Assembly (NCBI GenBank): GCA_016715425.1
Contig: JADKAC010000005.1
Location: forward strand, 1 to 64,000
Reading direction: 5' to 3'
DNA from: Bacteroidota bacterium
Lineage (GTDB): Bacteria > Bacteroidota > Bacteroidia > Chitinophagales > BACL12
DNA: 64,000 nucleotides
Numbering within the stretch: position 1 is the stretch's first letter; the number at the start of each line of letters is the position of its first letter. This document shows positions 1 through 8,484 of this stretch, piece after piece. A program made the position numbers and the translations under genes. The notes under the pieces are model-generated. The model was given only the letters and a program-made list of their open reading frames with translations. It was not told where the DNA came from and made no database searches.

Positions 1-2
1 AA

Positions 3-106
3 TATACGAAACTCCACATCTCGCCAATAAAAATAGAGCATTCTTGTATTATGCTAACTATCAAAGGGATGAAAGCAGGAAATTCAAGAATGCGAAGTTT
101 CGTATA
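3..106. repeat. Large imperfect hairpin upstream of the recombinase gene
   Basis: Outer arms of 11 bp (3-13 and 96-106, TATACGAAACT and its complement) and inner arms of 9 bp (38-46 and 85-93, GCATTCTTG and its complement) nest into one stem. The left side carries 24 unpaired bases (14-37) opposite only two on the right, so the fold is strongly asymmetric. It ends just before the recombinase start. Such asymmetric single-strand folds recall integron attC sites, but I do not find convincing RYYYAAC/GTTRRRY core boxes. It could be the recombinase's own recombination or regulatory site. Confidence 0.6.
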
Positions 107-123
107 AGTTGTATTTTTATGCA

Positions 124-1191
124 ATGAATCTAAATGAATATTCAATATCCGAAGGAACACATAATGGTAAAAATGTTATTTGGTTAGAGTTTCCCAATAT
201 TGAAAAACTGAAGGCTGCCTTTAAGAAGAAATTTCCTAAGGGCAAATGGAGTGCTTCTGAAAGATGCTGGTATTTACCTGATAATGATTTTATTCGTTCT
301 GAATTGGGTTTGCAACAAGCCTTAATCGGTAAAAATGTAATTGCACATTTGCATGCTAATAATCAGGATGCATTTATGGCTTTTGTTGCTCAGCTTAAAT
401 TGAAAGCATATAGTCCGCATACCATTAAAGTATATAGTAATGAGTTTGCTCAATTTTTATTTTTATTGAAATCTAATCATGCAGATAAATTATCACCTGA
501 AAAATTAACTGCTTATTTTCTGTATTGTGTTGAGCATTTGCAATTGAGTGAAAGTCATTTGAACAGCAGAATAAATGCGGTGAAATTTTATTACGAACAG
601 GTGTTACATCGCAGTAAAATGTTTATTGATATTCCACGTCCGAAGAAACCAATTAAATTACCTAAGACTTTAAATCAGGAAGAGATTCGCAGACTGCTTT
701 CTGTTTCTGTAAATGATAAGCATAAACTGATATTACAATTTGCTTATGGAATGGGTTTAAGAGTAAGTGAAATTGTAAATCTGAAAATTGCAGATATTGA
801 TTCTGTGAATATGCAGGTATTAATTGAATCGGGTAAAGGCAAAAAAGACAGAATGGTAAACTTGCCAAAATCATTACTTAAAGATTTGCGCAATTATTAT
901 AAAGCATATCGTCCAGAAACATATTTATTTGAAGGTCAATATGGAAATCAATATACTGCACGATCTGCTCAATTGGTATTTAAATCAGCAATGAAAAAAG
1001 CACGCATAAGAAAAAAGGTGGGCATTCATGGTTTACGCCATAGTTATGCAACACATCTATTAGAAGCCGGAACTGATATTGTGTTTATACAAAAGTTATT
1101 GGGCCATAAGGATATAAAAACTACATTGGGCTATACACATATTTCTCAAAAACAAATTAAGAATGTAAATAGTCCGCTTGATAAATTGTAA
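124..1191 (+). CDS. Tyrosine recombinase/integrase (Xer-like) with N-terminal extension
   Basis: Site-specific recombinase of the phage-integrase fold. An N-terminal module of about 65 residues (with a W-S-A-S-x-R-C-W-Y core) precedes a SAM-like core-binding domain (about residues 80-165) and the catalytic domain. Counting from the ATG at 124, the catalytic residues are R213, the H-x-x-R pair H302/R305, H328 and the nucleophile Y337 in GYTH; the lysine of the beta-hairpin lies in GKGKKDR. Reading could start at TTG 109, but that codon lies right at the end of the upstream hairpin, so ATG 124 is preferred. The tail S-P-L-D-K-L is typical of recombinases in Bacteroidota. It stands alone, with no cassette array or phage genes beside it. 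It is either a mobile-element integrase or a domesticated recombinase acting on the hairpin. Confidence 0.85.
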   Translation: MNLNEYSISEGTHNGKNVIWLEFPNIEKLKAAFKKKFPKGKWSASERCWYLPDNDFIRSELGLQQALIGKNVIAHLHANNQDAFMAFVAQLKLKAYSPHTIKVYSNEFAQFLFLLKSNHADKLSPEKLTAYFLYCVEHLQLSESHLNSRINAVKFYYEQVLHRSKMFIDIPRPKKPIKLPKTLNQEEIRRLLSVSVNDKHKLILQFAYGMGLRVSEIVNLKIADIDSVNMQVLIESGKGKKDRMVNLPKSLLKDLRNYYKAYRPETYLFEGQYGNQYTARSAQLVFKSAMKKARIRKKVGIHGLRHSYATHLLEAGTDIVFIQKLLGHKDIKTTLGYTHISQKQIKNVNSPLDKL

Positions 1192-1206
1192 TTACTTTGT
1201 TCGAGC

Positions 1207-1264
1207 ATTTGACCCATCTCTTATCTTCCCTTAAAAGTTTACCCGCCGAAGGAGGGGGGAAGAT
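1207..1264 (+). repeat. Interspersed palindromic repeat, copy 1 (plus orientation)
   Basis: The unit starts TTTGACCCATCTCTTATCTT and continues into a C-rich stem, TTAAAAGTTTACC and CCGAAGG. The same unit is found at 1381-1453 (inverted), 32341-32379 (inverted, short) and 35922-35992. This copy lacks the first TGCCTTCGGCAGG stem. All copies are intergenic, as for REP-type or MITE-type repeats. The rest of 1192-1667 outside the two repeats holds only AT-rich sequence and the atpD promoter. Confidence 0.7.
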
Positions 1265-1380
1265 GTTTATGCAGTGGTTCTATCAAATACATTTAATAAT
1301 AAATAGCAATCGTGCTGTCTAAAATAAGAACAAACAAATATCAATTTGATTAAGAACATCAATAGAAAACTAATTTATCG

Positions 1381-1453
1381 CTCTCCCTGCCTTCGGCAGG
1401 TAAACTTTTTAAGCCTGCCTGCCGAAGGTAGGGGAGAGTAAGGAGAGGGTCAG
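1381..1453 (-). repeat. Interspersed palindromic repeat, copy 2 (minus orientation)
   Basis: Reverse-orientation copy of the unit at 1207, complete with the TGCCTTCGGCAGG palindrome, the AAACTTTTTAA stretch, a second CTGCC/GGCAG stem and the terminal GGGTCA. Together with copy 1 it brackets about 115 bp of AT-rich, apparently non-coding DNA in inverted orientation, so the pair could be the ends of a small non-autonomous element. Confidence 0.7.
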
Positions 1454-1611
1454 ACGAGGCTAAGAATGAAAGAAAGTAATTAGTCTGCTTGATAATTAAT
1501 AAAGCAAAAGATTCATCGCTAATCACCCTCACAATACTGATCTCAAAAAAGAATTATCTAAATCACCATTCAACCTACTTATCCCCATTACCAAAAAACC
1601 TTTCAGCAGTC

Positions 1612-1643
1612 TTTGAATATGTAGGGTCTTAATTCTATCTTTG
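1612..1643 (+). promoter_or_regulatory. Promoter of atpDC
   Basis: TTTG at 1612-1615 and TATCTTTG at 1636-1643, separated by 20 bp, match the -33/-7 consensus (TTTG...TAnnTTTG) of the primary sigma factor in Bacteroidota. The start site would fall near 1650, leaving a leader of about 18 nt before the ATG at 1668. Confidence 0.7.
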
Positions 1644-1667
1644 CGGCGAAATTTAAAAACAGAATAC

Positions 1668-3173
1668 ATGCCCGGAAAAGGTAAAATCAAGCAAATAATC
1701 GGAGCCGTTCTTGACGTTAGCTTCGAGGAAGGGAATCTCCCCGAAATTTTAAACGCATTAGAAATCACTCGTGAATCCGGTGAGAAATTAATTTTAGAAG
1801 TGCAGCAACACCTTGGTGAAGACAGTGTGCGGGCAATTGCCATGGAATCTACGGATGGTTTGGTAAGAGGTATGGAAGTGCGGGATTTGGGTGAGAATAT
1901 TAGTATGCCAACAGGTGAAGGAATCCGTGGCCGTTTATTTAATGTGGTGGGTGAACCTATTGATGGTATTGGTGAAGTGAAAGCGGAAGGCAAAGCACCT
2001 ATTCACCGCAAACCACCTTTATATGAAGATCTTTCTACGGAAAGCGAAGTGTTGTTTACAGGAATTAAAGTGATTGACTTGATTGAGCCTTATGCAAAGG
2101 GTGGTAAAATCGGTTTGTTTGGTGGAGCCGGTGTGGGCAAAACAGTATTGATTCAGGAATTGATTAACAATATTGCAAAGGCTTATGCGGGTATGAGTGT
2201 TTTCGCCGGAGTGGGCGAGCGCACAAGAGAGGGTAATGATTTATTGCGTGAATTTATTGAGTCGGATGTAATCCGTTATGGCGAAGAATTTAAACATAGC
2301 ATGGAAGCCGGCGGATGGGATTTGAGTAAAGTGGATAAACAAGAATTACTGAAATCTCAGGCAACCTTAGTGTTCGGACAGATGAATGAACCTCCGGGTG
2401 CTCGTGCTCGTGTTGCGTTGAGTGGATTAACCATTGCCGAGTATTTCCGTGATGGTGATGCAAGCGATGCAAAAGGTAGAGATATCTTATTCTTTATTGA
2501 TAATATTTTCCGTTTCACCCAAGCAGGTTCTGAAGTATCGGCATTATTAGGTCGTATGCCTTCAGCGGTTGGTTATCAGCCAACACTTGCATCAGAAATG
2601 GGATTGATGCAGGAAAGAATTACTTCAACAAAGCGTGGTTCTATTACATCGGTTCAAGCAGTGTATGTGCCTGCGGATGATTTAACAGATCCGGCTCCGG
2701 CAACTACATTTAGTCACCTGGATGCCACAACAGTATTAAGTAGAAAAATTGCTGAGTTAGGTATTTATCCTGCGGTGGATCCTTTGGATTCTACTTCCAG
2801 GATCTTAACTGCGGATATAGTAGGTGCTGAACATTATAAATGCGCACAGGATGTAAAAATGATTTTACAGCGCTATAAAGAATTGCAGGATATTATCGCC
2901 ATTCTCGGTATGGAAGAGTTGAGTGAAGAAGATAAGCAAGTGGTGCATCGTGCTCGTCGTGTACAGCGATTTTTATCACAACCATTCTTCGTGGCTGAGC
3001 AGTTCACAGGATTAAAAGGTGTATTGGTTCCGATTGAAGAAACTATCCGTGGATTTAATATGATTATGGATGGCGAAGTAGATGAATATCCTGAAGCAGC
3101 ATTTAATCTTGTGGGTACAATTGATGATGCGATTGAGAAAGGAAAACGATTATTAGCTGAAGCAAATAAATAA
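1668..3173 (+). CDS. atpD: F1Fo ATP synthase subunit beta
   Basis: Catalytic F1 subunit that makes ATP from ADP and phosphate on the cytoplasmic side of the membrane. The protein (about 501 aa from this ATG) opens with the family pattern G-K-I-x-Q-I-I-G-A-V-L-D-V, has the P-loop GGAGVGKTVL at about residue 150, the GERTREGNDL catalytic segment, and the Walker B-like DILFFIDNIFRF. An upstream TTG at 1641 is in frame but overlaps the -7 box of the promoter, so the ATG at 1668 is chosen. Only atpC follows, 6 bp downstream; the remaining ATP synthase genes must lie elsewhere, a split common in Bacteroidota. Length is normal for the family. Confidence 0.97.
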   Translation: MPGKGKIKQIIGAVLDVSFEEGNLPEILNALEITRESGEKLILEVQQHLGEDSVRAIAMESTDGLVRGMEVRDLGENISMPTGEGIRGRLFNVVGEPIDGIGEVKAEGKAPIHRKPPLYEDLSTESEVLFTGIKVIDLIEPYAKGGKIGLFGGAGVGKTVLIQELINNIAKAYAGMSVFAGVGERTREGNDLLREFIESDVIRYGEEFKHSMEAGGWDLSKVDKQELLKSQATLVFGQMNEPPGARARVALSGLTIAEYFRDGDASDAKGRDILFFIDNIFRFTQAGSEVSALLGRMPSAVGYQPTLASEMGLMQERITSTKRGSITSVQAVYVPADDLTDPAPATTFSHLDATTVLSRKIAELGIYPAVDPLDSTSRILTADIVGAEHYKCAQDVKMILQRYKELQDIIAILGMEELSEEDKQVVHRARRVQRFLSQPFFVAEQFTGLKGVLVPIEETIRGFNMIMDGEVDEYPEAAFNLVGTIDDAIEKGKRLLAEANK

Positions 3174-3179
3174 AATAAT

Positions 3180-3422
3180 ATGCTGGTTGAAATATTATCA
3201 CCCGAAAAAAAATTGTTTGCAGGTGAAGTGATATCTGCACAATTTCCCGGAACAACAGGATCATTCCAAGTGCTGAAAAATCATGCAGCTATGATAGCAT
3301 CAATTAAACAAGGGAATATTGTTTTGAAAACCGATTCAGGTGTAAAAACATTTAGCGTTACAGGTGGATTTGTGGAGGTGCTGAATAACCATGTAAATGT
3401 GTTGATAGAAGGAACTTTATAA
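3180..3422 (+). CDS. atpC: ATP synthase epsilon subunit, short form
   Basis: Central-stalk subunit that links the catalytic head to the rotor. Only 80 residues, corresponding to the N-terminal beta-sandwich domain (L-V-E-I-L-S-P-E-K-K-L-F at the start, T-G-G-F-V-E-V near the end). The regulatory C-terminal two-helix domain found in E. coli is absent, so the ATP-sensing brake of that domain should be missing; short epsilon forms are usual in Bacteroidota. Begins 6 bp after atpD and is followed by a strong terminator, so the two genes form a complete transcription unit. Confidence 0.93.
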   Translation: MLVEILSPEKKLFAGEVISAQFPGTTGSFQVLKNHAAMIASIKQGNIVLKTDSGVKTFSVTGGFVEVLNNHVNVLIEGTL

Positions 3423-3440
3423 ATATTATATTGAAAATAA

Positions 3441-3475
3441 AAAAAGCCGCCTGATTTTCAGACGGCTTTTTTATT
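3441..3475. terminator. Bidirectional rho-independent terminator
   Basis: A 10-bp stem (3445-3454 with 3458-3467, one mismatch) with an A-run on the left and a T-run on the right. It lies between the convergent atpC and the minus-strand histidine kinase gene and can serve both. Confidence 0.85.
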
Positions 3476-5600
3476 AGGAAGCTCTCTTGAGCTTTTCCGA
3501 CATAATTCTTGAAATCTTTTTCGGAATACGAATTATAAAAGTACTTCCACTTCCTTCTTCAGAAATTACATCTATCGAACCCTTCAATCGGGTAATTATT
3601 TTTTTAGTGATAGCTAAACCTAAACCACTACCTGAATATTCTTCACGATTGTGCAAGCGTTTAAACATCTCGAAAATTTTACCATGATATTTCGGATTTA
3701 TACCAATACCATTATCCTTTATTGAGATAGTATATTCCAAATCATTTTCTACTGCTAAAATATGTATTTCAGGAATTTCAGATTTGTTATAAGTAATACC
3801 ATTTTCAATAATATTTCTTAAAGCAAGCACCAACATATTGGTATGTGTTAAAATATTCCCGGTATGAATATCTGTTTCAATTTCCACATGCTTCTTTTTT
3901 ATTTCCGGAGAAAGAGAACGCAATGCATCATTAATAAGTGAATTAAGTGCAACAGATTTTAAATCAAAATTCACTTTTTTAATTTTTGTAAATTCATAAA
4001 TATCATTCACTAATTGTGTCATTTGGTTTCCATTAAATTGAATGAGAGATATAAAATCATTCAATTCTGCCTGAGATAATTTTTCACCTTTGCGTTTTAT
4101 CAAACTGCTAAAACTTACAATGTTTCGAATAGGCTCCCGCAAATCATGCGATGATATATATGCAAACTCTTCCAGTTCTGCATTCGCTTCTAATAATGAT
4201 AAATTAGATGCAGATAATTCTACTGTTCGGCGTTGTACTTCCTGCTCCAACAGGGCACTTTGATATCTCTTGTTTCTATAAATTATGATGAGTGTGAATA
4301 CACATGCCATGGCAAAAATAAAAGCAATGGTAATCAGCAAATTTGATTTTTGTTGTTCGCTAATTATTTTTTGATCTTTCACTCGATCTTTAACTAATGC
4401 CAGATTATCTTTTTCTGCTTGAGCATATCGCTGTTGAATTTCTAACAAGTTTAAATTCACACTTCGATTCTGTACGTTCAGAGAGTCACTGAATTTTTTA
4501 AATAATTTATTATAATGCAATGATGTTTGATAATCTCCTTTTTTCTCATACAAAGAAGTTAACTGCTCATAGATGTCCATTTTGAAATCAATATAATTGA
4601 AGTTATCCATGCTTTTCAAAACAGATAGAAGATAAAATTCAGCAGAATCTAATTGATTGAGACCTAAGTAACTTCTTGCAATACATTCCAGTGTACCTTC
4701 TATTGAATACGCATCATTCTCACTTACAAAATAGCTGAGCGCATTTTTACATAAATCAATACTCTTGTTATAGTTTCCCTCATAATAATAAGTGTATCCA
4801 AGTCCGTAAGCATTAAATGCAAGGGTATGTTTATCGTCGATTAGTCTGGCTAAAGAATCTGATTTAGCATAACATTTTTTTGATTTTTCAAACTCTCTTA
4901 ATTCAGCGTAGATGCCTGCCTGATTACCCAGAAGTAAACTGTATTCATAGATAAGATCTTCAGTTAATGCATTATATTTTACTATTAAGTCAATTCCTTT
5001 TTGATAATAATCATGAGAATCATGGTAATTCTCCACACCATAATGAATATCACCGAGCAAATGATATGCATTGATAAGACTGATTGTATCTTGAACAGCA
5101 TTATTCCATCGTAGAGATTGTAAGATATAATACTGGCTACTGTCCGGTTTTCCTTCATTCAGGAACACCGTACCTAAATCCAGATTTGTTAACACCAACA
5201 TTTCTGGCAGGTTATTTTTTTCAGCTATTTGCTTTGCATATTTATAATAATTAAAGCTTTGTGAATTGTAGCCGGCATCATAAGCCAATTTCCCCTGCTT
5301 GCGACTAATATCTATTTGAAGGGGAATATTATTTTGTAAAGAACTGAGCAATAATGCTTTTTCATAATATAATTGAGCTGTTGCATATGAATCCTGCGTT
5401 TTAAAAATCTCAGCTGAATCCAAAAGATTATATACATATTTCCAACCCAATTCGTCATTTTGTGTTGTTATTTTTTGGGTGGTATTGAAACAAATTTCTT
5501 GTCCGAAAAGGGGTAATGTGTTTATAAGTAAAAGGCACAAGACCACTTTTAAGAAAAGGCCCTTGGATGCAAGTAGCGATTTTAATGGTAGATAATTCAT
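3474..5600 (-). CDS. TPR-containing membrane sensor histidine kinase
   Basis: Sensor kinase of 708 aa. An N-terminal hydrophobic leader (about residues 13-33) is followed by a periplasmic region of tetratricopeptide-like repeats (about 50-400), a coiled coil, one membrane span (about 420-440), a second coiled coil, and a cytoplasmic kinase core. The phospho-acceptor is H485 in ISSHDLREPIRN; the ATPase domain shows the N box (NIIENGITYN), G1 (DNGIGI) and G2 (GSGLGLAI). The layout TPR-TM-HisKA-HATPase is typical of sensors in Bacteroidota. No response regulator gene adjoins it, so its partner is unknown. The stop codon lies inside the terminator shared with atpC. Confidence 0.92.
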   Translation of the reverse strand: MNYLPLKSLLASKGLFLKVVLCLLLINTLPLFGQEICFNTTQKITTQNDELGWKYVYNLLDSAEIFKTQDSYATAQLYYEKALLLSSLQNNIPLQIDISRKQGKLAYDAGYNSQSFNYYKYAKQIAEKNNLPEMLVLTNLDLGTVFLNEGKPDSSQYYILQSLRWNNAVQDTISLINAYHLLGDIHYGVENYHDSHDYYQKGIDLIVKYNALTEDLIYEYSLLLGNQAGIYAELREFEKSKKCYAKSDSLARLIDDKHTLAFNAYGLGYTYYYEGNYNKSIDLCKNALSYFVSENDAYSIEGTLECIARSYLGLNQLDSAEFYLLSVLKSMDNFNYIDFKMDIYEQLTSLYEKKGDYQTSLHYNKLFKKFSDSLNVQNRSVNLNLLEIQQRYAQAEKDNLALVKDRVKDQKIISEQQKSNLLITIAFIFAMACVFTLIIIYRNKRYQSALLEQEVQRRTVELSASNLSLLEANAELEEFAYISSHDLREPIRNIVSFSSLIKRKGEKLSQAELNDFISLIQFNGNQMTQLVNDIYEFTKIKKVNFDLKSVALNSLINDALRSLSPEIKKKHVEIETDIHTGNILTHTNMLVLALRNIIENGITYNKSEIPEIHILAVENDLEYTISIKDNGIGINPKYHGKIFEMFKRLHNREEYSGSGLGLAITKKIITRLKGSIDVISEEGSGSTFIIRIPKKISRIMSEKLKRAS

Positions 5601-5752
5601 GTAGATAGATTTGATTCAAATTAAGCTATATATGAATACGCTCCAATAGTATTGAAAATAATGTGTTAAAATGCCTGTAACTTTTTTCAGGAAAAAGAAG
5701 CATACAATTTTGCAAAACAGATTATAGGTTTCTGTGAGATTCTGTAAGGAAA

Positions 5753-6934
5753 CTATTTATTCAGATACTTATAATTATTGTCTTGCATCAATTGTTCTAA
5801 AACAGTTTCCAATGTGGCTATTGATTGTATTAAAAGCGCATTGTCAGAAGGAAAAGGCAGTGGTTTTCCTCCTAATTTTTCACGAGAAGCTGGAGTTAAG
5901 GCATCATTATATCCTGTAGCCATAGCATAATAATTCTGAAAAATCCCATCCCCCTTCGCAGGAATTGAAGTAATCAACTTCCCATTTGAATCCAGGTAAC
6001 GAATTTCAGCTTCTACAGTAGCTATTTTTTCCTGAGTTGTTTCACTCACATAGGCAGATATCCATTTATAGGTGGATGTTTTAAGGGGATTACCTAAGCT
6101 GTCCAACACCTTATTTCCTTCGGAGTCAAATATATAAGTCCAGCCATCTTCCACCTGCCGTGTTTCTTCATAATTATTCGTGTTAATTACTTCCGGAAAA
6201 GATTCTACTTTTTTTATGCGCATCACTACCAAATAATCAAAATATTCTTTTTCATTATAGGGATTTATTTGGTACCAGTCTCCATAAGGATCTCCAGGTG
6301 CAATGTCGTATAATGCATTTGCCACTTCCTCACTTAAATTACTATTTGAATTGTTTTCAATAACAAAACCTACTTGATTAGTACCCAATGCACTTGCTTG
6401 TTCCAACAAAGATTTTATTTCCGGATGATTTGGATTTAATTCCTGAATCCGGATTAATTCGCTATAAGCTTCACGAGCAGAATATTTATTTCCGGAATTT
6501 ATTTTTTCTTTGGCCGATGCAAGTAAATAATTTACAGCATTCTTCTTTGCATTAATTAATTCAGCAACCACATCTATCATTTCAAAGGTGGCATTTCTGT
6601 CTTCTGATTCAATAAATAATGGTAGAAGAGGATTGATTTTATTTTGACGGCGGCCAATACTTTGATATACATTGTAAATATCTTCCCATCTGTCTGGATT
6701 GCCTTCCAGGTTTAATGCTTTAATATATCCAAGATCAGCGGCATTAGCCCGCTTAAAGCCCTCTTCAAGAATTAAAATATATTCTTCTTTTTGCGGATTA
6801 CGAGTAAGCTTATTTATGCTAATATCAATTGCATGATTATAATCACCTTCACGAAAAACTTTTTCTGCCGATTTGCAACTACTTAAAACAAATAAACTGG
6901 AAATAATAAATGCGAGTGTGTAATAATTTTTCAT
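5753..6934 (-). CDS. Lipoprotein with TPR-like N-terminal region, function unknown
   Basis: 393 aa with a lipoprotein signal peptide (lipobox L-S-S-C, Cys20). Residues about 25-185 are helical and TPR-like (Y-N-H-A-I-D near the start, Y-S-A-R-E-A-Y-S-E-L-I later); the C-terminal half is rich in beta-type sequence and has no motif that I recognise. Transcribed on the minus strand toward the histidine kinase, 152 bp away, so it could be co-transcribed with it. Conserved-looking lipoprotein of Bacteroidota type; the role in the periplasm or outer membrane is not known. Confidence 0.75.
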   Translation of the reverse strand: MKNYYTLAFIISSLFVLSSCKSAEKVFREGDYNHAIDISINKLTRNPQKEEYILILEEGFKRANAADLGYIKALNLEGNPDRWEDIYNVYQSIGRRQNKINPLLPLFIESEDRNATFEMIDVVAELINAKKNAVNYLLASAKEKINSGNKYSAREAYSELIRIQELNPNHPEIKSLLEQASALGTNQVGFVIENNSNSNLSEEVANALYDIAPGDPYGDWYQINPYNEKEYFDYLVVMRIKKVESFPEVINTNNYEETRQVEDGWTYIFDSEGNKVLDSLGNPLKTSTYKWISAYVSETTQEKIATVEAEIRYLDSNGKLITSIPAKGDGIFQNYYAMATGYNDALTPASREKLGGKPLPFPSDNALLIQSIATLETVLEQLMQDNNYKYLNK

Positions 6935-7120
6935 AGAATAATTTTAAGCCAACAATTAAAATAATTATGCCAGATATTGAATATATAAGTGTTTCAATAA
7001 AGGCCGGAATTTAAATTCCGGAAAAATATACTTTAAAAATAAATAAGCGAATAAAATTTTTGTTTGTAGAAATGGGTGTAAAATTGTTATTGAATGTTAA
7101 AGATTTTAAAATGCAAACAT

Positions 7121-7128
7121 TACATTTG
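7121..7128 (+). promoter_or_regulatory. -7 box of the respiratory operon promoter
   Basis: TACATTTG matches TAnnTTTG and lies about 40 bp upstream of the actA start. A TTG is present 28 bp upstream (7090-7092), longer than the usual 19-21 bp spacing, so only the -7 element is convincing. Confidence 0.5.
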
Positions 7129-7166
7129 CAGCAATTATAAACAAGGTAATTAAACCTAATAAACTA

Positions 7167-8441
7167 TTGATTGTGCGCACCAGTAAGGTTTCATCTACTT
7201 ATCGCCTGTTATTTTTAACTCTGTTATCCGTATCGTTTTCACTCTTCAACTCAGCAAATGCAATGGCTGGAGAGGGAGAAGGCAAGCAATTATATCAGGC
7301 TAATTGCGCCAAATGCCATATGATTGATCGTAAGATGACGGGGCCGGCACTGCAAGGAGTGAGAGAACGTTGGCCGGATTCTACTCATTTGTATGCATGG
7401 ATTCATAACTCGCAATCATTTCTTGCTACAGGAGATGAGTACGCAAATAAATTATACCAAGAGTATAATAAAAGTCCAATGCAGGCTTTTCCAAATTTAA
7501 AGGATGGAGATATACATGATATTCTTGTTTATATAGATGCGGAAGCGGCGAGAATTGCAGAATCCAAGAAAGTAGCAGAGGCTCCTGTAGGTGGAGTTAG
7601 CGCTCAACCTAAAAAGGATAACACTTTATTATATGTGGTGCTTGTCGCAATACTTCTCATTATTGCAATTATTCTCTCCCGTACTATAAATCAGTTACAA
7701 CGGCTAAACAGAGAAGTAAATAATGAAGATGAGCCGAAATCTGTTCCATTCTACAAGCGCAAAAATCTCAGGGCTTTTCTGGCAATTGTTGGATTGTTTG
7801 TTTTTTGTTGGCTGTGTTATTCGATGTATGATAGTGCAACATCATTAGGCAGACAGCAAGGGTATGCACCTGAGCAGCCAATTAAATTTAGTCATGAAGT
7901 GCATGCCGGTATAAATATGATTGATTGTAAATATTGCCATTCAGGAGCTGAAAAAGGAAAGGCGGCAGTTATTCCATCCATTAATGTTTGTATGAATTGC
8001 CACTACAATATTCAGGAAATGTCGCCCGGAACTGCTGGCTACCCGCCTGAAGAGTATACTCCCGAGATAAAGAAAATTTATGAATTTGCAGGGTTTGATC
8101 CGGAAAATTTGGTTTATGATAAAGAACCTAAACCGGTGGAATGGATAAAAATCCATAATCTCCCAGATCATGTTTATTTCAATCATGCTCAACACGTCAC
8201 TGTTGCAGGTTTAGAATGTCAGTCCTGTCATGGTAAAATTCAAGAAATGAAAGTGGTGGAGCAGGCTGAAAATCTTGGTATGGGATGGTGTATAAATTGC
8301 CATCGTCAAACAGAAGTGAAATTTTCGAATGCATTTTATACAGATTACCGGGAATTACAAGAGAAAATGCAAAATGGCGAAATTGATATGGTACATGCAT
8401 CCGATATTGGTGCTACAGAATGTCAAAAATGCCACTATTAA
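7167..8441 (+). CDS. actA: Alternative complex III subunit ActA, hexaheme cytochrome c
   Basis: Periplasmic multiheme cytochrome that carries electrons from the quinol-oxidising part of alternative complex III. After a signal peptide come a class I monoheme domain (CAKCH), two membrane spans (about residues 155-175 and 205-225) and a C-terminal domain with five CxxCH motifs (CKYCH, CMNCH, CQSCH, CINCH, CQKCH): six hemes in all. It is thus a monoheme-pentaheme fusion of the Bacteroidota type. The start is TTG 7167 or GTG 7173; no ATG fits. First gene of the actABCDEF-cox operon, 43 bp before actB. Confidence 0.92.
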   Translation: MIVRTSKVSSTYRLLFLTLLSVSFSLFNSANAMAGEGEGKQLYQANCAKCHMIDRKMTGPALQGVRERWPDSTHLYAWIHNSQSFLATGDEYANKLYQEYNKSPMQAFPNLKDGDIHDILVYIDAEAARIAESKKVAEAPVGGVSAQPKKDNTLLYVVLVAILLIIAIILSRTINQLQRLNREVNNEDEPKSVPFYKRKNLRAFLAIVGLFVFCWLCYSMYDSATSLGRQQGYAPEQPIKFSHEVHAGINMIDCKYCHSGAEKGKAAVIPSINVCMNCHYNIQEMSPGTAGYPPEEYTPEIKKIYEFAGFDPENLVYDKEPKPVEWIKIHNLPDHVYFNHAQHVTVAGLECQSCHGKIQEMKVVEQAENLGMGWCINCHRQTEVKFSNAFYTDYRELQEKMQNGEIDMVHASDIGATECQKCHY

Positions 8442-8484
8442 TTAATTCAATATTGCTGAAAGCAAACAAATAAGTTACAACGCA

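Noticed and set aside
3..106. Integron attC site
   Set aside because: The fold is suggestive, but the R and L box consensus is not met and no cassette array follows, so it is reported only as a hairpin.
1529..1993. Minus-strand open frame of 154 codons overlapping the start of atpD
   Set aside because: It lies antisense to the well-conserved atpD and its promoter, has low-complexity serine/proline-rich composition and no motif.
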